DNA from: Epilithonimonas hispanica
GTDB taxonomy: Bacteria; Bacteroidota; Bacteroidia; Flavobacteriales; Weeksellaceae
DNA length: 64,000 nt
Assembly (NCBI RefSeq): GCF_003385395.1
Contig: NZ_QNUG01000016.1
Location: 1 to 64,000 of the forward strand
Direction of reading: 5' to 3'
Shown here: in pieces, positions 19,125 to 27,565 of the stretch
Layout of the letters: each line of letters opens with the position of its first letter
Numbering within the stretch: position 1 is the first letter of the stretch
The notes under the pieces: generated by a model
Told to the model about the DNA's origin: nothing
The model's input: the letters and a program-made list of their open reading frames with translations, nothing else
The model's database searches: none
Position numbers and translations under genes: made by a program

Positions 19125-19536
19125 TCAATTGTTTACCTTATTTTCAATACCTTGAAAGTCACGTACATTTTCGTAGAATATGTTGTTACGTATTTGTTGG
19201 TTTTAACTAGCAGATGTTTTTGATTGATTAAAAACAATTATTACCTCACGTTTTCTAGATTTAGAATAAAGTTCTATATCTGATGGGTTACTTAATAAAT
19301 TTCCATTTATTAATATTGCACCTCCATCTATTCCATAGTTTGAGCCTGAGTCCATATTAACGCTTTCAAATACTTCAATCGAATCAAATGCTTCAGGATG
19401 ATGTTTTGAAATAGTTAAATAATTACTTAAATGCTCAAACTTTTTTAAATTCTTCTAAGTTCTCTAGACCATTGTTTTCTGGAAACTCTTGAAGAATTGA
19501 CTCAATAAATTTATTCGATATTTTCTTATGTGTCAT
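19125..19536 (-). pseudogene. Remnant of an AIPR-family (abortive phage infection) protein
   Basis: ATG at 19536 opens a frame that ends after 33 codons. A one-base shift in an A-rich run restores FEHLSNYLTISKHHPEAF, then IDGGAILINGNLL and VFNQSKTSAS up to a TAA at 19203-19205. This is the order of blocks at the N-terminus of AIPR proteins (FEHFVNY, IDGIAIIVNGNL, FIQSKTSS, from memory). The next codons give NNIFYENVRDFQGIENKVN, an AIPR block that normally lies much further downstream, so the middle is deleted. It ends at a TGA at 19125. Confidence 0.6.
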
Positions 19537-19640
19537 ATCATTATTTTATTAGGGATTAGTTATTAAAGTTAAACGTATTATAAAGTATTATACTTGCTTT
19601 CTGATATCGAGGATTTATTATCCGCGACTATCAATTTTCT

Positions 19641-19796
19641 TTACTGATAAACATATTGAAGAATTCCTATCTGGTAGAATTGGGTATAGGATATCTCTGC
19701 AAGATATTCCTTTTCTGGGCAGTTGTTTAGAAGTTCGTGTGTATAGCTAAAAGATAAGATTGCTAATAGAAATCTAGTAAATAGAAATTTAATCAT
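19641..19796 (-). CDS. Small ORF with signal-peptide-like N-terminus
   Basis: 51 codons starting MIKFLFTRFLLAILSFSYT, which looks like a signal peptide, followed by a short polar tail ending in QYVYQ. A -7 box (19826-19833) with a TTG at the -33 distance lies upstream, so expression is plausible. No family recognised. It may be the start of a longer gene that has decayed. Confidence 0.3.
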   Translation of the reverse strand: MIKFLFTRFLLAILSFSYTHELLNNCPEKEYLAEISYTQFYQIGILQYVYQ

Positions 19797-19825
19797 TTGT
19801 TTTCAATAGTAAGTTAGTTTGAAAC

Positions 19826-19833
19826 CAAATTTA
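19826..19833 (-). promoter_or_regulatory. -7 promoter box before the small ORF
   Basis: The minus strand reads TAAATTTG, with a TTG at 19851-19853 as -33 candidate. Confidence 0.35.
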
Positions 19834-19948
19834 AAGAACATCCTCATATTCAACAAATTAATGATTACTATTTAAAATCATTTTCAGTCAAAATATTTAC
19901 TTAACTTTACAATACAAACATTGCTCAATATCTTCAATTCTACAAGAG

Positions 19949-19991
19949 CAAGTCCAATACAAGTCCAATACAAGTCCAATAGAGTCCAATA
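19949..19991. repeat. 11-bp tandem repeat
   Basis: Three perfect copies of CAAGTCCAATA (19949-19959, 19960-19970, 19971-19981) and a 10-bp degenerate fourth. An inverted TGGACT follows at about 19998-20003. Confidence 0.85.
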
Positions 19992-20077
19992 AAACAATGG
20001 ACTAGTAATAGACCAGTACTGGAACAAAATTAGAGTTAGATACTACAAAGGGTACAGAAAGAGTACACAAGCGCTAC

Positions 20078-20299
20078 TCAAATAACCCCAAATCTTTCTT
20101 CAATTGATTTTTTATTAAAACATCCTATATAAACTGTATCTATAATCTTAGAAATATCCCGTAAGTCCGAATGATTTTTCGCAGCCCAGCGGAGAAAAAT
20201 TGTATCGAGAACCTTAGTAACCTCAACCCCCAACTTCTCTATATGATGGATTACTTCAAGTGACAAATTGGTACATTGAAAATGACAAAGACCACCCAA
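20078..20299 (-). CDS. Doubtful ORF, possibly a gene remnant
   Basis: 73 codons with no recognised motif. The start codon lies inside a hairpin (20286-20315) that looks like the terminator of acs, and no -7 box precedes it. The composition is compatible with protein (heptad-like SLEVIHHIEKLGVEV). It may be the tail of a decayed gene or chance. Confidence 0.25.
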   Translation of the reverse strand: MGGLCHFQCTNLSLEVIHHIEKLGVEVTKVLDTIFLRWAAKNHSDLRDISKIIDTVYIGCFNKKSIEERFGVI

Positions 20300-20315
20300 A
20301 ATCGGATGGTCTTTG
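20286..20315 (-). terminator. Possible terminator of the acs operon
   Basis: CAAAGACCACC pairs with the sequence GGATGGTCTTTG around a 7-nt loop, with one G-T pair. It lies about 110 nt beyond the acs stop on that strand. The T run is weak. Confidence 0.5.
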
Positions 20316-20342
20316 CTTTATAATTTAAGGTCTAAAGTCATT

Positions 20343-20365
20343 GTCAGGCTGAGGCTCTCGAAGCC
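20343..20365. repeat. 23-bp dispersed repeat, copy 1
   Basis: Exact reverse complement of 56190-56212; a near copy (two differences) is at 59538-59560. The core reads GGCTGAGGCTCTCGAAG. A diverged relative is at 62960-62985. Confidence 0.7.
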
Positions 20366-20425
20366 CACTGCTATAAAAATCAAATCATCAAATCAACAAT
20401 TTAACAAATCAACGAATCAACGAAT

Positions 20426-22333
20426 CTACACCCTTTCATCCTTAATCTCATCCACAATCTCTGGATTCAGTAGAGTAGAAGTATCTCCAAAGTTAGAGTA
20501 ATCGCCTTCCGCAATCTTTCTCAGTATTCTACGCATAATCTTTCCGGAACGGGTTTTCGGCAACCCAGACACAAACTGGATTTTATCCAACTTCGCAATA
20601 GGGCCTATCTGGTCAGAAATCAACTGGTTGATTTCTTTTGTCAAGTTCTCTTTGTTTCTTACCTCTCCGGATTCTTTCAGAATCACGAAACCATACAAGG
20701 CGTTTCCTTTAACGTCGTGCGGGTAACCCACAATTGCAGATTCAGCCACCGCAGGATGTTCGTTGATGCTGTCTTCAATAGGAGCAGTCCCAAGATTATG
20801 ACCGGAAACAATCACCACATCATCCACACGACCCGTGATTCTGTAATAACCCACCTCGTCTCTCAAAGCACCATCACCCGTGAAATATTTCCCAGGGAAA
20901 GCCGAGAAGTAAGTCTCCTTATAACGCTGATGGTCTCCCCAAATCGTTCTAGCAATTCCAGGCCAAGGAAAACGGATACAAAGATTTCCTGTTACTTGAT
21001 TTCCTGTGATTTCGTTACGCTTATCATCCATCAAAACCGGCTGAATACCCGGTAATGGAAGTGTCGCATAAGTCGGTTTGGTAGGTGTAGCAAATGGAAT
21101 TGGAGAAATCAAGATTCCGCCAGTTTCGGTTTGCCACCAAGTATCTACGATAGGGCATTTCTTCTTTCCAACGTGGTCGTTGTACCAATGCCAAGCTTCA
21201 TCATTGATAGGCTCTCCAACCGAACCAATTACTTTTAAAGAGCTAAGGTCGTGCTTCTCTACCCATTCCACACTTTCTTTCGCCAAAGAACGGATAGCAG
21301 TTGGAGCAGTATAGAACTGAGTCACTTTATGTTTCTCAATCACTTCCCAGAATCTCCCTGCATCAGGAAAAGTCGGTATCCCTTCGAAGATAACAGTCGT
21401 TGCGCCATTCAATAACGGACCATAAAGAATATACGAGTGTCCAGTAATCCAACCAATATCCGCCGTACACCAATAGATGTCATTCTCTTTGTAATTAAAT
21501 ACATTTTTGAACGTGTAAGCCGTGTAAACCATATAACCGGCGTTGGTGTGAAGCATTCCTTTTGGTTTCCCTGTAGAACCTGATGTATAAAGAATAAACA
21601 ACGGGTCTTCCGCATCCATAATCACAGTTACGAACTCAGCAGAAGCTTTGTCATAATACTCGGACATCCAGTGGTCCCTGCCTTCTTTCATCTTCACGTC
21701 GTTGTGGGTTCTTTTCACAACCAAAACAGATTCTACAGTTGGTGTTTTTTCCAAAGCTTCATCCACGATGCTTTTCAGGTCAAGAACTTTGTTTCCTCTG
21801 TAACTTCCGTCTGAAGTGATGACCATTTTCGCTCCACAGTCATTCACTCTGGAAGCCACAGCAGAAGCAGAAAACCCAGCAAATATCACCGAATGAACAG
21901 CTCCTAATTTTGCACAAGCCAACATTGTAACCGCTAATTCAGGAATCATAGGAAGGTAGATGCAAACTCTGTCTCCTTTTTCTATGCCCATTTCTCTTAG
22001 AACATTTGCTGTTTTATTAACTCTTTCATAAAGCTCGTTGAAGCTGATATGTTGTGCTTCTTCTTTCGGGTCGTTGGGTTCCCAGATGATGGCGGTTTTG
22101 TCACCTCTTACGGAAAGATGTCTGTCTAGGCAGTTTTTGGTAATATTAAGTTTAGCATTCTTGAACCATTTGATGTTGGCTTCCTCCATATTGTAATCCA
22201 CGACCTTGGACCAACGCTGATACCACACAAAATTCTCATCTGCTACTTTGTCCCAAAACTTCTTAGGATTCTTGATTGACTTTTTGTACTCCTTGAAATA
22301 ATCCTGTAAATTCTGAATGTGATAATTTCTCAT
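20426..22333 (-). CDS. acs: Acetyl-CoA synthetase
   Basis: 635-residue AMP-forming ligase that activates acetate to acetyl-CoA. The adenylation P-loop YTSGSTGKPKG lies near residue 265. The C-terminal PKTRSGKIMRR contains the catalytic lysine that is acetylated in regulated Acs enzymes. WWQTETGG marks the acetate pocket (tryptophan present). It is the last gene of a minus-strand operon with a sensor kinase, response regulator and transporters, 57 nt downstream of the regulator gene. Confidence 0.97.
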   Translation of the reverse strand: MRNYHIQNLQDYFKEYKKSIKNPKKFWDKVADENFVWYQRWSKVVDYNMEEANIKWFKNAKLNITKNCLDRHLSVRGDKTAIIWEPNDPKEEAQHISFNELYERVNKTANVLREMGIEKGDRVCIYLPMIPELAVTMLACAKLGAVHSVIFAGFSASAVASRVNDCGAKMVITSDGSYRGNKVLDLKSIVDEALEKTPTVESVLVVKRTHNDVKMKEGRDHWMSEYYDKASAEFVTVIMDAEDPLFILYTSGSTGKPKGMLHTNAGYMVYTAYTFKNVFNYKENDIYWCTADIGWITGHSYILYGPLLNGATTVIFEGIPTFPDAGRFWEVIEKHKVTQFYTAPTAIRSLAKESVEWVEKHDLSSLKVIGSVGEPINDEAWHWYNDHVGKKKCPIVDTWWQTETGGILISPIPFATPTKPTYATLPLPGIQPVLMDDKRNEITGNQVTGNLCIRFPWPGIARTIWGDHQRYKETYFSAFPGKYFTGDGALRDEVGYYRITGRVDDVVIVSGHNLGTAPIEDSINEHPAVAESAIVGYPHDVKGNALYGFVILKESGEVRNKENLTKEINQLISDQIGPIAKLDKIQFVSGLPKTRSGKIMRRILRKIAEGDYSNFGDTSTLLNPEIVDEIKDERV

Positions 22334-22390
22334 ATGTATTAATATTTTTAATTCTTATAAATCTTATTTCTTTATTCTTTTCTCTTTGTT

Positions 22391-22753
22391 CTAATCGAGC
22401 ATCTCCTCAATCTGCTGAATCAATTTCTTAATAGAATAGGGTTTTGTAACATAAGCATCTGCACCTAATTCCAAACCTTTTTCGATGTCTTTCGGGTTGG
22501 TTTTCGCGCTTAGGAAAATGACTTTGGTGTGGTTGAGATTTTCCATAGTTTTGATTTCGTTCAATGTGCTGTAACCATCGAGATTTGGCATCATAATATC
22601 GAGTAAAATGACGTCTGGAATTATGGTTTTTAATAAGTCCAAAACTTCGGTTCCGTCTCTTGCGATGAAGACTTCGTAACCTTGTTTCCTAAAGCTGTAT
22701 TCCAAAGACATCAGGATTTTGTGTTCGTCGTCTGCTATTAATATTTTTTTCAT
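22391..22753 (-). CDS. Single-domain response regulator (CheY-like)
   Basis: 120 residues forming only a receiver domain. The acidic pair is D8/D9, the phosphorylation site is D52 (LLDIMMP) and the conserved lysine lies in VTKPYS. There is no DNA-binding output domain, unlike the NarL-type partner of CrbS/CbrA-type kinases elsewhere. Its start overlaps the kinase stop by 4 nt (ATGA), implying translational coupling. It must act by protein contact or by passing phosphate on. Confidence 0.92.
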   Translation of the reverse strand: MKKILIADDEHKILMSLEYSFRKQGYEVFIARDGTEVLDLLKTIIPDVILLDIMMPNLDGYSTLNEIKTMENLNHTKVIFLSAKTNPKDIEKGLELGADAYVTKPYSIKKLIQQIEEMLD

Positions 22754-25431
22754 TGTTGTTTTTGTGTATTTAAAGGGAGTTTTAATACAAAACTCACTCC
22801 TAATCCATTATTTTCTGCAGAAATATTCCCTTTATGCGCTTGCATTATTTTTCTACAAATCGCCAATCCCAGTCCGCTTCCCAAAGGTTTTCTGATATTC
22901 TGATTTCTGGATTGATAAAACTTATCGAATATCAGATTGAGGTCATCTTCTGGGATTTGTTTACCCGTATTGAAAATCCTTATAATCAATTGATTGTCTT
23001 TTTCTTGAAACTTTGCCTGGATTGTTCCTTGCACATCCGTGAATTTCAAAGCATTTCCTAAAATATTCTGGAAAACCTGAATCAACCTTGCTTCATCATA
23101 TTCGAATTTTGTTTCTGTTAAAAGATTGACTTCACTCAGATGAATATTCTTTTGATGTAAAAGATGACTGATTGGATTCAGGGCTTTTTGGTAGGTTTCA
23201 ATGATGTCATTGGTTTTGATATTCAAAGTGATTTCTCCGTGTTCCAACTTGTCGAGATAAAGAATATCATTAATGATTTCATTTAATCGGTCAGATTCTG
23301 TGATGATATTATTGAGGAATTCTCTCTTGATGTCCAACGGAATATCATCGTCGTTAGCCAAAATCTCACCAGCAGATCGGATGGCTGTTAGAGGTGTTCT
23401 GAGTTCGTGTGCAACAGAATCCAAGAAATCATCTTTCTGTTTATCCTTGAAGATAAGGTTTTCGTTGGCAGAGCTTAATTCATCAGAAAGTTGTCTCAGT
23501 TCTCTGCTTTGTTCCGTCAGTTTTTTATTAAGACTGATATTTTCTTTGGATTCTTCTAGGATTTCCAAAACTTCCTTCAAAGAGATTTTGTCTTCATAAG
23601 TCACACCTTCAATCAAGATTTTTGCAGAAGCGGTTCCAATTCTTCCGGACAAAAGATTCTCTGAGAATTTAATGAATCTTGCATCAGCAGTTTCCGTTCT
23701 TGTGTCAATATTATATTTGAGATTGAAAATCCGCATTGCCTGTTCGGTTTTCTTTTCTCCAAGGAATTTAACCAAGATATTTCTGATATCAGAAACATAA
23801 GCTTTTCCTCGCCAGATAAAAGCATTCTCGTGATTCTGAATATATCTGTCAACATCAACATAGATTTCTGCAAAATTACGTTCACGATAATCGCCTTTTT
23901 GACTCAAGGAAATCACTGTAAATAAAATCATATTGATCAAAATCGACCAAAAGAAAATCTGAGAAATACTATCCAAATAAGGAATGTTGAAAAAGCTGAA
24001 CCAATCATACATCTCTATCAAAAATCCTTTGAATTCCTGATTGTAAGAAAAGTAATACTGCGGAATAATTAATCCAAAATAACAAATAATTAGCCCACCA
24101 ATCAACCCGAAAACAGCTCCTTTATAACTTCCTCTTCTCCAAAAAATCGCTCCAAAAAATGAAGGTCCGAGTTGAGAAATCACAACAAAAGAAATCAGTC
24201 CAACCGAATATAAACTGTTCTGTAAAATGAAAAATTTATAAAAAATAAAAGCGGTTACAATCAGAATGAAAATACTTATTTTTCTAATGTTAGTAATACT
24301 TTTGGTGTTTTTTATATCATTATCGGATTTGAATTTATCCAGCCAACCATAAGGAATAATAAGATTGTTTGAAAGCATAATTGATAATGTAATACTCGAA
24401 ATAATTACCATCGAAATTGATGAACTCAATCCGCCAAGGAAAACTAAAACTGTAATCAATTGATTGCCGAAATGCTGAGGAATCAAAATTGAATAAAACT
24501 CAGGGTTGACAATTTGTCCCTCAAAAATAATGCGTCCGCCCCAAGCAATCGGAAATACAAAAACATTAAAAATCAAAAGATAAAGTGGGAAAAACCAAAT
24601 CGCTGTTTTCAGATGTTTTTCTTGTCTATTCTCAACAATTGTCGTGTGAAATTGTCTCGGTAAAAGGAAAATCGCTGAAGCAGAAATTAAACTTAAAATA
24701 ATCCAATTGATGCTTCCTTCCAATCCTGAAAATGTATTTTTAGCTTTAAAATCTGAAAATTGACTTGCTTTTTGAAAGATGTCAGAAAATCCGTCAAAAA
24801 CAAAAAACGTAACGAAGATTCCAAGAACAATTAGGAAAATTAATTTTAGAAAACTTTCTAGCGCAACAGCAGAAATTATTCCTAATCTTTTCTCGGATGC
24901 GTCAACATAACGCGTTCCGTAGTAAGACGAAAATAATGCTAATAAAACTACTACATAAGTCGCATTATCTGTAAACAAATCCTTCGAAATCGGAGTTTTT
25001 GTAACCAAATGAAACGTCTCGGAAATGGCTTTAATCTGAAGTCCGATGTAAGGAATAATCCCAAAAATACAAACCAAAGTAATAATCGCACCAAACGAAC
25101 GACTGTTCCCATAACGCAGAGAAATAAAATCCGCAATACTACTGACTTTGTTGATTCTCGCAATTCGGATAATTTTTCGATTGATATAAATCCACGCTGG
25201 AATAATGATAATCGGACCAACATAAATCGGAAGATAATCCAGTCCGTCATTCACGGCAACGCCGATACTTCCGTAATAAGTCCACGCTGTACAATAAACT
25301 GCCAACGACAATGCGTAGATGTAAGGATTGTTCACCCAAATCTTGCTCTTCTTTTTTTCTGCTTGATGTGCAACGAGGAAAAGAAGGGCGAGATAGAGAA
25401 TTACAACTGCAAATAAGGCGTAGCTATTCAT
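22750..25431 (-). CDS. Sodium:solute symporter-type sensor histidine kinase (CbrA/CrbS-like)
   Basis: 893 residues. About 500 N-terminal residues form a 13-helix SSS transporter domain. A STAC domain follows (FIWRGKAYVSDIRNILVKF ... ENLLSGRIGTASA), then a short coiled coil, HisKA with VAHELRTPL near residue 660, and HATPase with GSGLGLAICRKIM. Such proteins couple uptake or binding of a small acid or amino acid to phosphorylation. The neighbourhood points to acetate. ATG at 25431 overlaps the upstream stop by 8 nt; 25452 is an alternative start. Confidence 0.93.
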   Translation of the reverse strand: MNSYALFAVVILYLALLFLVAHQAEKKKSKIWVNNPYIYALSLAVYCTAWTYYGSIGVAVNDGLDYLPIYVGPIIIIPAWIYINRKIIRIARINKVSSIADFISLRYGNSRSFGAIITLVCIFGIIPYIGLQIKAISETFHLVTKTPISKDLFTDNATYVVVLLALFSSYYGTRYVDASEKRLGIISAVALESFLKLIFLIVLGIFVTFFVFDGFSDIFQKASQFSDFKAKNTFSGLEGSINWIILSLISASAIFLLPRQFHTTIVENRQEKHLKTAIWFFPLYLLIFNVFVFPIAWGGRIIFEGQIVNPEFYSILIPQHFGNQLITVLVFLGGLSSSISMVIISSITLSIMLSNNLIIPYGWLDKFKSDNDIKNTKSITNIRKISIFILIVTAFIFYKFFILQNSLYSVGLISFVVISQLGPSFFGAIFWRRGSYKGAVFGLIGGLIICYFGLIIPQYYFSYNQEFKGFLIEMYDWFSFFNIPYLDSISQIFFWSILINMILFTVISLSQKGDYRERNFAEIYVDVDRYIQNHENAFIWRGKAYVSDIRNILVKFLGEKKTEQAMRIFNLKYNIDTRTETADARFIKFSENLLSGRIGTASAKILIEGVTYEDKISLKEVLEILEESKENISLNKKLTEQSRELRQLSDELSSANENLIFKDKQKDDFLDSVAHELRTPLTAIRSAGEILANDDDIPLDIKREFLNNIITESDRLNEIINDILYLDKLEHGEITLNIKTNDIIETYQKALNPISHLLHQKNIHLSEVNLLTETKFEYDEARLIQVFQNILGNALKFTDVQGTIQAKFQEKDNQLIIRIFNTGKQIPEDDLNLIFDKFYQSRNQNIRKPLGSGLGLAICRKIMQAHKGNISAENNGLGVSFVLKLPLNTQKQQ

Positions 25432-25618
25432 CGTATTTTTTGAAAATGACAAACGAAATGATAATGGAGAGCATCCACACTCCGAAGATGTAGATGTAAA
25501 TCATCGGAAACCCGAACAATCCTTTCTCGCTGTTGAACAAAAGAATCATCGGAGCGCTGAATAAAATAAATAATCCAAAGCTCAGGAGAATCAGTTTTTG
25601 TTCGTGTCTCTTTTTCAT
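25424..25618 (-). CDS. Small membrane protein preceding the symporter-kinase
   Basis: 64 residues with two membrane helices (about 8-26 and 34-56) and a basic N-terminus (MKKRHEQK). Small two-helix proteins of this kind often precede SSS transporters and may be accessory subunits; no specific family is assigned. The frame is open to 25645, but the shorter start gives a conventional N-terminus. Its stop overlaps the start of the kinase gene. Confidence 0.75.
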   Translation of the reverse strand: MKKRHEQKLILLSFGLFILFSAPMILLFNSEKGLFGFPMIYIYIFGVWMLSIIISFVIFKKYDE

Positions 25619-25689
25619 TTTTAATTTTAAAACCACACAAAACAAAATTTGAAATGTGTGGTTTTTGTAATTATAATTTAGTGATTTGT

Positions 25690-25917
25690 TTACAATTTTT
25701 CTTCGGAATAATCGCCACTCAAAGCATAATACCCGAAAACTCCTAATCCTCCTGAAACAATTGGTAATAAGATAAATACAATAATAATCCCGAATACCAA
25801 ATCTTCCTGTTTCCCTGATGTTAGTTTAGGGATTCCCATTACAGTTAACCCGAAGTAGAGAACTACCAATGCGAGTAGAATCCAAACGATGCCTAATATT
25901 TTTTTTAATCCGTCCAT
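25690..25917 (-). CDS. Small membrane protein paired with the MFS carrier
   Basis: 75 residues with two hydrophobic segments (about 6-28 and 41-66), the second rich in glycine. In Bacteroidetes small proteins of this type (DUF6814-like, from memory) sit next to MHS-type MFS transporters. A role as accessory subunit is inference. It lies 38 nt after the MFS gene in the same operon. Confidence 0.75.
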   Translation of the reverse strand: MDGLKKILGIVWILLALVVLYFGLTVMGIPKLTSGKQEDLVFGIIIVFILLPIVSGGLGVFGYYALSGDYSEEKL

Positions 25918-25955
25918 TTTTTTGTTTGATTTAAAGTTAATTAATAATTCTGGAT

Positions 25956-27536
25956 TTAATCGTGAATACTATTGTTTTTATGTTTCAAATAGATTAATCC
26001 GATGATGAGACAGACTGCAGCAACGCCAATCGGGTACCAAAGTCCTTCCAAATACCAGCTCACGTGTCCTGCATCTTTTGCAGTTGTCACGAGATAAGTC
26101 GCAACTGCAGGTAGCAATCCACCGAAGACTCCATTTCCAATGTGATAAGGCAAAGACATAGATGTATAACGGATTCTGACAGGGAACATCTCAACCAAGA
26201 ATGCTGCAATAGGACCGTAAACCATGGTTACAAAAATCACTTGAATGAAAACTAAGAATACCAAATACCATCTCGTATCATTACTTATTTTGATTGATTT
26301 TGAAAGTTTTGGTTCCTCAATTTTTCCATCTTTCATTACAGGTCCGGCTGCTGACCAATGAACTACGCTGTCTTTTTTCATCAAGGTCCCATCTGTATAA
26401 GCAATTTCTTTATGGAAAGTAATCAAGCTGTCTGTTGCTACTTTATCGTGAATTTTGGCGGTTCTGGTTTCTGTGATTCCGCCTGCTGCAACTTCTTTTT
26501 TAGAAAGATCAACAGAATTAAACATTGCGCTGTAGATAGGTCTATAGGCAAAAATTGCGATTACCATTCCTGTCATCATCACGGCTTTTCTTCCGATTTT
26601 ATCAGACAGCCATCCGAAGAATACAAAGAAAGGTGTTCCAAGGAACAATGCTAATGCCATTAATGAGTCGACTTGAGTTCCATCGATGTTCATTACCTTT
26701 TGCATAAAACTCATTGAGTAAAATTGTCCAGTGTACCAGATGACACCTTGTCCCATCGCAGCTCCGAAAAGTGCAAGCAAAACAAATTTGAAATTGAATC
26801 TATTTCCAAAACTTTCTTTCAGTGGATTGGTAGAAGTTTTTCCTTCGCTTTTAGCTTTGGCAAAAAGAGGAGATTCTTTCATGTTCTTTCTGATGAAATA
26901 AGAAACAACAACCATCAATATTGAAATCCAAAACGGAACTCTCCATCCCCAAGTGTCAAATTCCTCGGCGGAAAGTGATGTTTTTGTAATCAGGATAACA
27001 ATTAATGAAATAAATAAACCTGCCGTTGCTGTTGTTTGGATCCAAGATGTCCAGTAACCGCGTCTTCCTGGTTGTGCGTATTCTGCAACATAAGTCGCTG
27101 CTCCTCCATATTCTCCTCCAAGTGCTAAACCTTGTAAAAGTCTAAGGATTAAAACTAAAAGCGGAGCCATAAAACCAATCGTCTCATAACTCGGGATACA
27201 TCCGATTAGGAATGTCGAGAATCCCATAATCAAAAGCGTTACAAGAAAAGTGTATTTTCTTCCAATGATATCGCCTAATCTTCCAAAGAACAGCGCTCCG
27301 AAGGGTCTCACTACGAAACCTGCCGCAAATGTTGCTAAAGTTGATAGGAAAGCTGCTGTTGGATTATCTGCCGGAAAAAATTTTGTGGCTAGGACAATTG
27401 CCAGACTTCCGAAAATGTAGAAGTCATACCATTCGATAAGGGTGCCGAGAGATGAAGCCATAATCACGCTCCAAATGGTGCGGTTTTTTTGCTTGTCGCT
27501 CAGGTTCTCGTACTGTACGTGATGTGAATCGCTCAT
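25956..27536 (-). CDS. MFS transporter, metabolite:H+ symporter (MHS) type
   Basis: 526 residues, about 12 membrane helices, with the MHS signatures SSLGTLIEWYDFYIFG near the N-terminus and RPFGALFFGRLGDIIGRK in the first cytoplasmic loop. An insert of about 80 polar residues (around 345-425) splits the second half and makes the protein longer than the ~430-residue norm. The likely substrate is a short organic acid, given the operon with acs. Proline/betaine- or ketoglutarate-type substrates cannot be excluded. Confidence 0.92.
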   Translation of the reverse strand: MSDSHHVQYENLSDKQKNRTIWSVIMASSLGTLIEWYDFYIFGSLAIVLATKFFPADNPTAAFLSTLATFAAGFVVRPFGALFFGRLGDIIGRKYTFLVTLLIMGFSTFLIGCIPSYETIGFMAPLLVLILRLLQGLALGGEYGGAATYVAEYAQPGRRGYWTSWIQTTATAGLFISLIVILITKTSLSAEEFDTWGWRVPFWISILMVVVSYFIRKNMKESPLFAKAKSEGKTSTNPLKESFGNRFNFKFVLLALFGAAMGQGVIWYTGQFYSMSFMQKVMNIDGTQVDSLMALALFLGTPFFVFFGWLSDKIGRKAVMMTGMVIAIFAYRPIYSAMFNSVDLSKKEVAAGGITETRTAKIHDKVATDSLITFHKEIAYTDGTLMKKDSVVHWSAAGPVMKDGKIEEPKLSKSIKISNDTRWYLVFLVFIQVIFVTMVYGPIAAFLVEMFPVRIRYTSMSLPYHIGNGVFGGLLPAVATYLVTTAKDAGHVSWYLEGLWYPIGVAAVCLIIGLIYLKHKNNSIHD

Positions 27537-27565
27537 TGCATTTTATGATTTTGTGTTAATGATTT

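Larger units (their letters stand above)
18843..20077. other. Decayed region without intact large gene
   Basis: This 1.2-kb stretch has no intact gene above 60 codons. On the minus strand it holds fragments of a tyrosine phosphatase (18902-19124) and of an AIPR-type protein (19125-19536), then a 51-codon ORF (19641-19796). An 11-bp tandem repeat lies at 19949-19991, followed by an inverted AGTCCA/TGGACT pair. The rest is AT-rich sequence in which I see nothing. Confidence 0.7.

Noticed and set aside
19949-19991. CRISPR-like array
   Set aside because: Unit is only 11 bp with no spacers and no cas genes nearby.
20313-20501. Plus-strand ORF of 62 codons
   Set aside because: It overlaps the end of acs on the other strand and the dispersed 23-bp repeat; its composition is not protein-like.
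25009-25416. 135-codon plus-strand ORF
   Set aside because: Lies antisense to the symporter-kinase gene; low-complexity N/R/T-rich shadow of membrane helices.
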